Shown piece by piece: positions 1 through 7,564 of a DNA stretch of 64,000 bases. The notes under the pieces are model-generated. The model did not search any database. It worked only from the letters and a program-made list of their open reading frames with translations, and was not told the DNA's origin. Made by a program: the position numbers and the translations under genes. The DNA lies in NCBI RefSeq assembly GCF_025499515.1, contig NZ_JAMKFA010000010.1, positions 1-64,000 on the forward strand, read 5' to 3'. Source of the stretch: Flavobacterium odoriferum. GTDB taxonomy: Bacteria; Bacteroidota; Bacteroidia; Flavobacteriales; Flavobacteriaceae. Within the stretch, counting starts at the first letter, position 1. Every line of letters starts with the position of its first letter.

Positions 1-396
1 TATAAGTATACGTTACATTTCCTTCACAAGTTGGATTAGCAGAAATCGAAGGAGCCGAAGCCACTAACACATTTCCACAATTATCAGTTACCACAGGAAC
101 CGAAGGCGCTACAATATCCGCAGCACAAGCCACAGTTGATGACGTATTTGCAGGAAGCGTGAAATCATTATTTTCGATAGTGAAAGTATGTACCCAATTG
201 TGCGTATTTCCTTCACAATCTGTGAAAGTATAAGTATACGTTACATTTCCTTCACAAGTTGGATTAGCAGAAACCACAGGAGCCGAAGCCACTAACACAT
301 TACCACAATTATCCGTTACCACAGGAACCGAAGGCGCTACAATATCCGCAGCACAAGCTACAGTTGAAGCAGTATTTGCAGGAAGCGTGAAATCCG
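1..396 (-). repeat. 228-bp tandem repeat encoding 76-aa HYR-like units
   Basis: The block starting at base 1 recurs at base 229 with only scattered substitutions, a period of 228 bp or 76 codons. The second unit decays near base 396, where the frame passes into unrelated sequence. Each unit has conserved Cys residues (VACAAD, TDNCG, PTCEG, TDCEG). The array continues past the left edge, so copy number cannot be read here. Near-identity at the nucleotide level suggests recent duplication or gene conversion. Confidence 0.9.
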
Positions 397-2617
397 TAAG
401 TTCAATTGTAAATACTTGATTTAAATTAACAGTAATACATGATGTAGAAACTGTATAATTTCTATTTACGATAGTTGGACAAGTTCCAGAAATTACATCT
501 ACATATGTTATATTGTAACTTAAAGCGTTATTTGAAACACTTCCACCGATGTTAATAAAATCTTGTAATGTTATTGTTACAGGAGTTGTGCTAAATGGCA
601 ATATTGTTATTGCACCTGTTCCACATCCATTAATTGTTGAAGAAGCAGGTGAAGTTATTGTAGGGATATCATCTATAACAATTGAAAATCTGTAATGACA
701 TCCATTTGAATTTGGTGGAACGGCATAGTAAATATTTGTCCCAATACTATTTGGAAATGGATTGCTTGAAGTATATTCAGTAGTTGAAGACGTTACAGGA
801 TATGAATTATAAAATTGTGTTCCATTTGGATAATTTGATGCAATCGAATTAAATGGAATTGTAACGGTGGTGCCACAATAATTAAATTCTAAAGACACAT
901 TTGTATTTTGGCAGTTTTGACTGATATAGTCAGTTGCATCAATACTAACTGAAATTGGATCAGTAATTGGATCACCCACACAAAGTCCTGAATTTACATA
1001 TCCTTGAATAAAAGGTTGGTTTGTAATTGCAATTCCAGTAAGAGCACCAACTCCACTAATAAATCCTTGAAGTGTAGTGCTTGGAATACAGAATTGATTT
1101 TTAAGTAAAAAACAATCTTCTGTAATTTTTATTTTGTATTTTAATTCTCCAAGTATATCAGATGGACTAGCTGGAACGGGAAGAGTACCAATATCCCAAA
1201 TTAAGGCTCCTGAAGGTCCTATTGCAGGATTAAAATATAAATTATTTGGAGTAGGTAATGGACTAAAATTAATTGTACCGCTTTGACTTCCATTTACAAA
1301 AGTCGACATATATGGAATCTCAATTCTTATTTGAGTATTATTAATTGCGTCTGTACCTTCATTTAAAATTTTAATTGAATATTCAATTTCTTCGCCAGGT
1401 AAAACAGTTGTTGTACTTGTTGCAGGTAATCCATTAATAGTTACCAATGACATTACACCTTCAGCTTCTGGAATATATGCATCTACTGCCATTGCAGCCA
1501 TAAAAATTACATATGTATCCTGTGTTGAACCATACCTAAGTGTTGTTGATGTTTGATTATTAGCAATAACTGAGTTTCCTGGGTTAGGAATATTAAACAT
1601 AGAAATATCTAATCCAGTATTGTTTGAAAGGTTCGGGTTTCTAGTATTTCCTCCAGTTTGAATTGATGAATTGAAAAAGTTATTTGTTCCATTTCCAGAA
1701 TGATTTAATGCTTGCCAATTGTTATCACTTGATCGAAGAATGTTAAAATAATCACCACTAATACTACGATCACCTTCACCAGCCATTAATCCAAGTTTTA
1801 CATTAACCTGACCGGTTTGTACTGCATTAAACCCAGAAATAGGAATTTGATGACTCACAGTTGTACTTCCTTGAACATAGGCGTGTCCATCAAAAACAGT
1901 AATATCACGCCATCTCATTTTAGAATTTTCATAAATAACAATAATTCCCCAACCACCATAATATCCAGTAGAACCACCATTCCCTTCGACAAGAGCAATA
2001 TCTGCAACAGTATATTGACCTAGACCATTTGTTTTTACATATTCTGTAATTTCAGCAAAAGCAGAATACATAAAACCATCATTATTTTGTGGATAGTAGA
2101 TATCGTTTGTACCTGCAGTAATTTCAGTATATGAGCTTGATAATGGACCTTTTAATTGTACTTTTCGTTTGTTAAATGTTTTAGTAATAGAATTTTTTGT
2201 AACATCAAAAGTATCAGGACTATTTGATCCATTTGAAGCTCTACCAGTCCAATATAATCCTGCAAAAACAACTTTTGAACATTCAGGAATTGCTCCATTT
2301 TCGTTTGAGAATGTTAAATTAGCTGAAGATGAATTAAAAGTATTAGCATCTCCATCCACATCCACATAGCGCATATTATTATTACTATTTGGCTCATTAT
2401 CATCATAAGTGTTTAAGGTCAAATTCGTATTTCCAATTAATGAGAAATCTCCTTTAACATGATAAATAGATGTTGACGGACTAGCAACTGGTTCTCTTGG
2501 TGTAAAATTAACTCTTACTTGAGCCATTCCAAAGTAGCTAAATGACAAGAAGAACAAAGCACAAAACAATGCTTTATTTTCTGTCAATTTTTTAGAAACG
2601 TAGTTTTTTGGATACAT
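1..2617 (-). CDS. giant secreted repeat adhesin, N-terminal part (runs off left edge)
   Basis: An uninterrupted reading frame begins at ATG 2617 and is still open at base 1, giving 872 codons of a larger protein. Residues 1-33 form a signal peptide ending in GMAQ. Residues about 40-300 form a Gly/Asn/Thr-rich globular region containing AGLYWTG. A DUF11-like segment (LPGEEIEYSI, then alternating strands) follows around residues 390-470. Cys-rich Ig/HYR-like sequence comes next. The last part in view is a 76-residue tandem unit (VACAADIVAPSVPVVTDNCG). Known flavobacterial proteins of this build are SprB-like surface adhesins exported by the type IX system, with a C-terminal sorting domain; that end is not visible here, so the export route is inference. 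A small secreted-protein gene lies 16 bp upstream. Function in attachment or gliding is plausible, not shown. Confidence 0.88.
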   Translation of the reverse strand, partial: MYPKNYVSKKLTENKALFCALFFLSFSYFGMAQVRVNFTPREPVASPSTSIYHVKGDFSLIGNTNLTLNTYDDNEPNSNNNMRYVDVDGDANTFNSSSANLTFSNENGAIPECSKVVFAGLYWTGRASNGSNSPDTFDVTKNSITKTFNKRKVQLKGPLSSSYTEITAGTNDIYYPQNNDGFMYSAFAEITEYVKTNGLGQYTVADIALVEGNGGSTGYYGGWGIIVIYENSKMRWRDITVFDGHAYVQGSTTVSHQIPISGFNAVQTGQVNVKLGLMAGEGDRSISGDYFNILRSSDNNWQALNHSGNGTNNFFNSSIQTGGNTRNPNLSNNTGLDISMFNIPNPGNSVIANNQTSTTLRYGSTQDTYVIFMAAMAVDAYIPEAEGVMSLVTINGLPATSTTTVLPGEEIEYSIKILNEGTDAINNTQIRIEIPYMSTFVNGSQSGTINFSPLPTPNNLYFNPAIGPSGALIWDIGTLPVPASPSDILGELKYKIKITEDCFLLKNQFCIPSTTLQGFISGVGALTGIAITNQPFIQGYVNSGLCVGDPITDPISVSIDATDYISQNCQNTNVSLEFNYCGTTVTIPFNSIASNYPNGTQFYNSYPVTSSTTEYTSSNPFPNSIGTNIYYAVPPNSNGCHYRFSIVIDDIPTITSPASSTINGCGTGAITILPFSTTPVTITLQDFINIGGSVSNNALSYNITYVDVISGTCPTIVNRNYTVSTSCITVNLNQVFTIELTDFTLPANTASTVACAADIVAPSVPVVTDNCGNVLVASAPVVSANPTCEGNVTYTYTFTDCEGNTHNWVHTFTIENNDFTLPANTSSTVACAADIVAPSVPVVTDNCGNVLVASAPSISANPTCEGNVTYTY

Positions 2618-2633
2618 GATATACTATATAAAA

Positions 2634-3101
2634 TTATTCAGGAATGCTTATTTGATAAGAAATTAAAACTTGCGGATTATTCATTATAATCAAACTTGGA
2701 ATATTTCCGTTGATTGCATTAGTTTCTATGATTAGATGAACAATTTCTAAATTTGAAAATTGATTTAAAGCATTCAAATTAATTGAAGAAATTGGTGTAG
2801 AAATTCGCACAATACAATTTTTAATATTTTGAATTTGTGCTTTATTTACTTGATTTAAATTTGAGAGATTCAAATAATCAATATCTAAAGTATTGCTGTC
2901 TTGGGATGTCTTGTTTAAAGTATGATTATTTGAAAACTGAATACTATTTGAATTTAAAATAGCACTAATTTTAGCTTTTTCTTTACTGTTTAACACGGAT
3001 TCATTATAGTTATAAATCTCTTGAGCACTAGAAGTTTCATAACATACTAAGAAAAATAATGTCATTAAAAAATGACACTTGAATTTTGATATACTTTCCA
3101 T
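2634..3101 (-). CDS. small secreted protein of unknown function
   Basis: A 155-residue product. The first 27 residues form a signal peptide (hydrophobic LMTLFFLVCYET, then SSAQ). The mature part is rich in Asn, Ser, Ile and Leu, with weak leucine-repeat-like spacing (LNLSNLNQV, INLNALNQFSNLE). No family was recognised. It ends 16 bp before the start of the giant adhesin on the same strand, so the two are probably co-transcribed and this may be an accessory surface or periplasmic partner; that link is inference from spacing only. The start at 3101 is chosen because it gives an intact signal peptide. Confidence 0.7.
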   Translation of the reverse strand: MESISKFKCHFLMTLFFLVCYETSSAQEIYNYNESVLNSKEKAKISAILNSNSIQFSNNHTLNKTSQDSNTLDIDYLNLSNLNQVNKAQIQNIKNCIVRISTPISSINLNALNQFSNLEIVHLIIETNAINGNIPSLIIMNNPQVLISYQISIPE

Positions 3102-3418
3102 AACACTAATTTTAAAATTAAGAATTATAGTAAGTCTTGTAAAAAGGTTAGATTGGGGTAGTAAAAAAATAGATTATTTAAGTAGTTAAGGGGTAACTAT
3201 TTAAAAATCTTACACTTATGAATTTTATATATTAAATAAATGTAAGAATCTTATTAAATTCACATGGCTAAATTACTTAAAATCTATTATTTTCAAATAT
3301 GTTGTAGTAGTTTTTCGACAAAGTGATTAAAATCATCTATAAAGTCACTTAAAATTCGTAGAAACGATTGCTATAACATAAAAAAAAATGATTAATTTAA
3401 TCATCTAAATGGGATAAT
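3102..3418. other. divergent intergenic region with two inverted repeats
   Basis: This 317-bp gap separates the divergent secreted-protein gene (minus) and sixA (plus). No coding sequence is seen in it. It holds an imperfect inverted repeat, 3209-3220 against 3237-3248 (11 of 12 positions pair across a 16-nt loop), and a perfect 17-bp palindrome at 3388-3404 (ATGATTAA-T-TTAATCAT) 15 bp before the sixA start. Both promoters should lie here, but no clear TAnnTTTG box was found for either gene. Confidence 0.6.
3388..3404. promoter_or_regulatory. perfect palindrome upstream of the polyphosphate operon
   Basis: ATGATTAATTTAATCAT is a perfect 17-bp palindrome ending 14 bases before the sixA start codon. 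Its position fits an operator covering the transcription start of the sixA-ppk1-ppx operon. It is AT-only apart from one G and one C, so chance is not excluded. Confidence 0.35.
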
Positions 3419-3910
3419 ATGAAAAATTTAATTTTAATTAGACATTCAAAGTCAAGCTGGGACACACCTGTGCAAGATATAGACAGATCAATTTCAGCAC
3501 GCGGCATTAAAGACGCACATTTAATTGCTTCAAAATCAGTTGATATTGTTCCGAAATCTTACATAGTTTGGAGTAGTAAAGCTAAACGCACTACTGAAAC
3601 TGCCTATATTTTTTCACAATATCTTTCTATACCATTAGAAACGATACATTTTACAGCTGATTTATATACGTTTGATGATAAAAAATTGCATCAAATCATA
3701 AAAAAATGTAAAAATGAGCATGATAGCCTAATTCTTTTTGGACATAATGAAGCTATTACAAATTTTGTTAATAAATTTGGAGACCTTTACATAGATAATG
3801 TTCCAACATCTGGTTTGGTTGCTTTGCAGTTTGATTCTGATGATTGGGAAAATTTAAGTAAAGGAAAAACTATTACAACCTTATTTCCAAGCCAATTTAA
3901 AAATGACTAA
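3419..3910 (+). CDS. sixA: SixA-like phosphohistidine phosphatase
   Basis: A 163-residue member of the histidine phosphatase superfamily, close to the usual SixA length. It begins MKNLILIRHSKSSWD, where Arg8-His9 form the RH phospho-acceptor motif; the second catalytic His is His109 in LFGHNE. In E. coli SixA dephosphorylates phosphohistidine of ArcB and PTS proteins; the substrate here is unknown. It overlaps the polyphosphate kinase start by 8 bp (3903-3910) and is followed by an exopolyphosphatase, so it is probably co-translated with polyphosphate enzymes. Polyphosphate kinase works through a phosphohistidine, which makes a functional link conceivable (inference). Cytoplasmic; no signal peptide. 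Confidence 0.88.
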   Translation: MKNLILIRHSKSSWDTPVQDIDRSISARGIKDAHLIASKSVDIVPKSYIVWSSKAKRTTETAYIFSQYLSIPLETIHFTADLYTFDDKKLHQIIKKCKNEHDSLILFGHNEAITNFVNKFGDLYIDNVPTSGLVALQFDSDDWENLSKGKTITTLFPSQFKND

Positions 3911-5999
3911 TACAGATTATAATTATATAGACCGCGAAAAAAGTTGGTTAACATTTAATGCTCGTGTACTTCAAGAAGCTAATGATGAAAACGTTCCATT
4001 ATTAGATAGATTTCGATTTTTAGGAATTTTCTCCAATAATTTAGATGAATTTTTTAGAGTACGATATGCGGCAATTCGTCGTATGAGTCTTGAATCAACT
4101 GAAACAGAGAAAATTTTAGGTGTTCCAGCTGAACAATTATTGAAAGAAATTACAGAAATTGTCATTGAACAGCAATCAGAAAGTTTACGAATTTTAAGCG
4201 AAATCGAGAAAAAACTCGAAAAGGAAAATATTTTTATTATCAGTGAAAAAGATATTTCTAAAGATCAAGAAAACTTTATTCACGATTATTTCATTCAAAA
4301 AGTTAGTCCAGCTGTAGTAACCATAATGTTGAATGATTTGGAAGAATTTCCACTTTTAAAAGACACTTCGGGTTATTTGGCGGTTAAACTGATAATGAAA
4401 TCTAAAGAAAAGTCAGATTTAAATTCCAAAGAAATTCGTTATGCAGTAGTAGAAATTCCTAATACAGTGAATCGATTTGTAGTGCTCCCTTCAAATTCTG
4501 AAAAGCAATACATTATTTTATTGGATGATGTTATTCGTTACAATTTAAACAATATTTTCAACATTTTTGATTACGAAAGCATCTCAGCACACATGATAAA
4601 AATTACACGTGATGCCCAGTTAGAATTTGATAGTGACTTGAGTAAGAGTTTGATTGAAAAAATTTCGTCTTCGGTAAAAGAACGTAGAGTAGGTGAGCCA
4701 GTTCGTTTTGTATATGATCAAGCAATTGGAAAAGATACGTTAGAGTTTTTCTTGAAAGGAATGAAAATCGATAGTTCTGATAGTATTATTCCTGGCGGAA
4801 GATATCACAATCGTAGAGATTATATGAATTTCCCAAATTTAGGAAGATACGATTTGTTGTATAGAGAAAATGTTCCGCTTCCGGTTCCAGGCTTATCGTT
4901 AGAAGGAAGTATTTTAGAGAAAATCAAGAAGAAAGATTACTTATTATACGCACCTTATCAATCGTTTTCATATATCATTAAATTTTTGCGTGAAGCCGCT
5001 TTAGATCCTAAAGTAGCTTCCATAAAAATTACATTATATCGTTTGGCTAAGAATTCACAAATCGTAAGTTCTTTGATTAATGCCGCTAAAAACGGAAAAA
5101 AAGTAACCGTTCAAATCGAATTACAAGCGCGTTTTGATGAAGAAAGTAATATTTCTTATTCAGAACAAATGCAAACCGAAGGAATTGAATTAATTTTTGG
5201 TGTTAAAGGTTTAAAAGTGCACAGTAAAATTTGTGTCATCGAACGCATTGAAGAAGGAAGAGTGAAACGTTACGGATTTATTTCAACTGGAAATTTCAAT
5301 GAAAATTCGGCAAAAGTGTACACAGATGTTACTTTGTTTACAAGTAATACCGAGATTTTAAAAGATGCTGCAAAGATTTTTGATTTCTTTGATGTGAATT
5401 ATCGCGTCCATCGTTACAAACATTTAATTGTATCGCCTCATTATACAAGAAGTCGTTTTAACAAATTAATTGAAAGAGAAATCTTAAATGCAATTTCAGG
5501 AAAAGAAGCATACATTAAGTTGAAAATGAATAGTATTTCCGACTTTAAAATGACGGATAAATTATATGAAGCTAGCAAAGCAGGAGTAAAAATTCAGTTA
5601 ATTATTAGAGGAATTTGTTGTTTGAAACCAGGCGTAAAAGGTTTGAGCGAAAATATTGAAGCTATAAGTATTGTAGACAATTACTTAGAGCATTCGCGAA
5701 TTTATATTTTTGGAAATAATGGAAATCCAGATGTGTTTATTTCTTCTGCTGATTTTATGACTCGAAATTTAGATGCAAGGGTTGAAGTAACTTGTCCTAT
5801 TTATGATGAAGAGATTAAAAAAGAACTAATTGAAACATTCGAAATAGGTTGGAAAGCCAACGTTAAAGCTCGTATTCATTCAGATGATTTAAAAAATGTA
5901 TATAGAAAACGCGGTGATGAAAAAACATTCAGAGCACAATTAGAAATGTACAATTATTACCAAAAAAAGCTTGATGTAATAGCCGAAAGCGTTCAATAA
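3903..5999 (+). CDS. ppk1: polyphosphate kinase 1
   Basis: A 698-residue protein of normal PPK1 length. It reversibly transfers the gamma phosphate of ATP to polyphosphate. The N-domain begins YIDREKSWLTFNARVLQEA and carries LGIFSNNLDEFFRVR, both typical of the family. The autophosphorylated His is His440 in KVHSKI, and the second conserved His is His597 in YLEHSRIYIF. The start overlaps sixA by 8 bp, and the exopolyphosphatase gene begins 13 bp after the stop, so synthesis and breakdown enzymes sit in one operon. Membrane-associated in other bacteria; no membrane segment is seen here. Confidence 0.96.
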   Translation: MTNTDYNYIDREKSWLTFNARVLQEANDENVPLLDRFRFLGIFSNNLDEFFRVRYAAIRRMSLESTETEKILGVPAEQLLKEITEIVIEQQSESLRILSEIEKKLEKENIFIISEKDISKDQENFIHDYFIQKVSPAVVTIMLNDLEEFPLLKDTSGYLAVKLIMKSKEKSDLNSKEIRYAVVEIPNTVNRFVVLPSNSEKQYIILLDDVIRYNLNNIFNIFDYESISAHMIKITRDAQLEFDSDLSKSLIEKISSSVKERRVGEPVRFVYDQAIGKDTLEFFLKGMKIDSSDSIIPGGRYHNRRDYMNFPNLGRYDLLYRENVPLPVPGLSLEGSILEKIKKKDYLLYAPYQSFSYIIKFLREAALDPKVASIKITLYRLAKNSQIVSSLINAAKNGKKVTVQIELQARFDEESNISYSEQMQTEGIELIFGVKGLKVHSKICVIERIEEGRVKRYGFISTGNFNENSAKVYTDVTLFTSNTEILKDAAKIFDFFDVNYRVHRYKHLIVSPHYTRSRFNKLIEREILNAISGKEAYIKLKMNSISDFKMTDKLYEASKAGVKIQLIIRGICCLKPGVKGLSENIEAISIVDNYLEHSRIYIFGNNGNPDVFISSADFMTRNLDARVEVTCPIYDEEIKKELIETFEIGWKANVKARIHSDDLKNVYRKRGDEKTFRAQLEMYNYYQKKLDVIAESVQ

Positions 6000-6012
6000 T
6001 TACATAAATAAT

Positions 6013-6903
6013 ATGATTACAATAAAAAAATATGCGGCTATCGATATCGGTTCCAATGCCATGAGGTTGTTGGTAACTAATATCGTAGAGCAAGAAGGTT
6101 GCGCTCCTCAATTCAATAAAAGTTCCTTAGTTCGTGTTCCCATTCGTTTGGGTCAAGACGCGTTTACGGTTGGCGAAATTTCGGAAGAAAATATCGACCG
6201 AATGGTTGATGCCATGAAAGCTTTTAAACTATTAATGAAAGTTCATAAAGTAGAACAATATCGTGCTTGTGCCACTTCAGCCATGCGAGAAGCCTATAAT
6301 GGAAAAGAAGTTGCCGAAATCATTAAGAAAAAAGCCGATATTAAAATTGATATTATTGATGGTAAAAAAGAAGCAGCTATTATTGCCGCTTCCGATTTAA
6401 AACAATTCATAACTTCTGATAAAGCGTATTTATATGTAGATGTTGGTGGTGGAAGTACCGAATTCTCTCTGTTTTTTGAAGGAAAAATTATTGCTTCGAA
6501 ATCGTTTAAAAATGGAACCGTTCGTTTGTTAAATGAAATGGTGAACGATATCGTTTGGCAAGAAATGGAAAAATGGATTAAAGCCAACGTAGAACCATTC
6601 GAAAATATTACGTTAATTGGTTCTGGTGGAAACATCAACAAATTATTCAAATTATCTGAGAAAAACCAAGACAAACCACTGTCATACATGTATGTGCAAT
6701 CGCAATATCAAAAGTTGAACAGCATGACATACGAACAACGTATTGCCGATTTAGGTTTAAATCCAGATCGCGCCGATGTAATTATTCCAGCAACACGTAT
6801 TTATCTAAACGCCATGAAATGGAGTGGCGCAAGACATATTTACGTTCCAAAAATTGGATTATCAGATGGTATCGTGAAAGCGATGTATTATGGGAAGATT
6901 TAA
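6013..6903 (+). CDS. ppx: Ppx/GppA-family exopolyphosphatase
   Basis: A 296-residue phosphatase of the ASKHA ATPase fold. The phosphate-1 loop is AAIDIGSNAMRLLV near residues 8-21 and the second nucleotide-binding motif is DVGGGSTEFS near residue 144. Short Ppx proteins of about 300 residues are typical of Bacteroidota and lack the C-terminal HD domain of E. coli Ppx. It removes terminal phosphates from polyphosphate or hydrolyses pppGpp; the two cannot be separated by sequence reading. It is the last gene of the sixA-ppk1-ppx run. The REP-like repeat of the neighbouring transposase starts 12 bp after its stop. Confidence 0.92.
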   Translation: MITIKKYAAIDIGSNAMRLLVTNIVEQEGCAPQFNKSSLVRVPIRLGQDAFTVGEISEENIDRMVDAMKAFKLLMKVHKVEQYRACATSAMREAYNGKEVAEIIKKKADIKIDIIDGKKEAAIIAASDLKQFITSDKAYLYVDVGGGSTEFSLFFEGKIIASKSFKNGTVRLLNEMVNDIVWQEMEKWIKANVEPFENITLIGSGGNINKLFKLSEKNQDKPLSYMYVQSQYQKLNSMTYEQRIADLGLNPDRADVIIPATRIYLNAMKWSGARHIYVPKIGLSDGIVKAMYYGKI

Positions 6904-6914
6904 TTATTCACATC

Positions 6915-6986
6915 GGGACGACATATTGGTAGATAAAAAAATATAGAAATCAACACAAGTCCCGTAGGGACGACATATTGGTAGAT
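6915..6986. repeat. REP-like direct repeats upstream of the transposase
   Basis: A 20-bp sequence beginning GGGACGACATATTGG occurs at 6915-6934 and again at 6967-6986, 52 bp apart. The second copy is preceded by CCCGTAGGGAC, so its core can fold on itself. Reverse-complement versions lie downstream of the transposase at 7488-7505 and 7525-7554, which makes the unit resemble a RAYT gene bracketed by its own REP elements. Confidence 0.75.
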
Positions 6987-7022
6987 TTTGGACAACAATC
7001 GGTAAATAATATTTATTTATTT

Positions 7023-7484
7023 ATGGCAAACACATACACACAAATTCACATCCAATTTGTTTTTGCGGTAAAATATCGAAGCGGATTAATTCATTCGTCA
7101 TTCAAAGATGAATTATATCAATATATTACAGGAATTATCAAAGCAAATAATCATAAGATGTTAGCCATTAACGGAATGTCAGACCACATTCATATTCTAA
7201 TTGGAATGCGTCCAACACAATCTATTTCCGAATTAATGCAAATCATTAAAGCCAATTCATCTAAATGGATTAACGAAAAAATGTTTTTGAAAGTAAAATT
7301 TGAGTGGCAAGAAGGTTACGGTGCATTTTCATATTCTAAATCACATGTTCAAAATGTAATCAATTATATTCAGAATCAAGAAGAGCGTCATAAAACGAAA
7401 TCATTTCAAGAGGAATATTTGGAATTTTTAGAAGCTTTTGAAGTGGATTATGATGAGCGTTACATTTTTAAAGAACCAATTTGA
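7023..7484 (+). CDS. tnpA: IS200/IS605-like Y1 transposase (RAYT type)
   Basis: A 153-residue HUH-superfamily single-strand transposase. The metal-binding HUH pair is HIH in SDHIHIL; the nucleophile is probably the Tyr of VINYIQNQEERHK. ATG 7023 is chosen because the family signature starts MANTYTQIHIQFVFA; an upstream in-frame ATG at 6978 lies inside the flanking repeat. REP-associated tyrosine transposases are single-copy domesticated genes that process the repeats around them; the inverted CCCTACGGGA elements on both sides fit that. The catalytic residues look intact. There is no companion tnpB gene. Confidence 0.85.
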   Translation: MANTYTQIHIQFVFAVKYRSGLIHSSFKDELYQYITGIIKANNHKMLAINGMSDHIHILIGMRPTQSISELMQIIKANSSKWINEKMFLKVKFEWQEGYGAFSYSKSHVQNVINYIQNQEERHKTKSFQEEYLEFLEAFEVDYDERYIFKEPI

Positions 7485-7487
7485 TGT

Positions 7488-7555
7488 CATCCCTACGGGA
7501 TTTTAGAAACGGTTAGTTATTAGTTACCAATATTTCATCCCTAACGGGATTTTTA
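7488..7555. repeat. REP-like inverted repeats downstream of the transposase
   Basis: Two elements, CATCCCTACGGGATTTTA at 7488-7505 and a 30-bp copy at 7525-7554 with the core CATCCCTAACGGGATTTT. The second is the reverse complement, with a few changes, of the upstream TCCCGTAGGGACGACATATTGGTA element, so the transposase is flanked by inverted repeats. The CCC-TA-GGG cores could form short hairpins. They may also terminate the transposase transcript. Confidence 0.75.
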
Positions 7556-7564
7556 AAAATTAAA

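Noticed and set aside
1-396. CRISPR array suggested by the repeats at the left edge
   Set aside because: The period is 228 bp, units are contiguous without spacers and lie in a coding frame.
1817-2369. Two plus-strand frames (68 and 66 codons) inside the adhesin region
   Set aside because: They lie opposite the intact adhesin frame, have no recognisable family and are low-complexity antisense shadows.
6294-6689. 131-codon minus-strand frame inside ppx
   Set aside because: It mirrors the ppx coding sequence and shows no family features.
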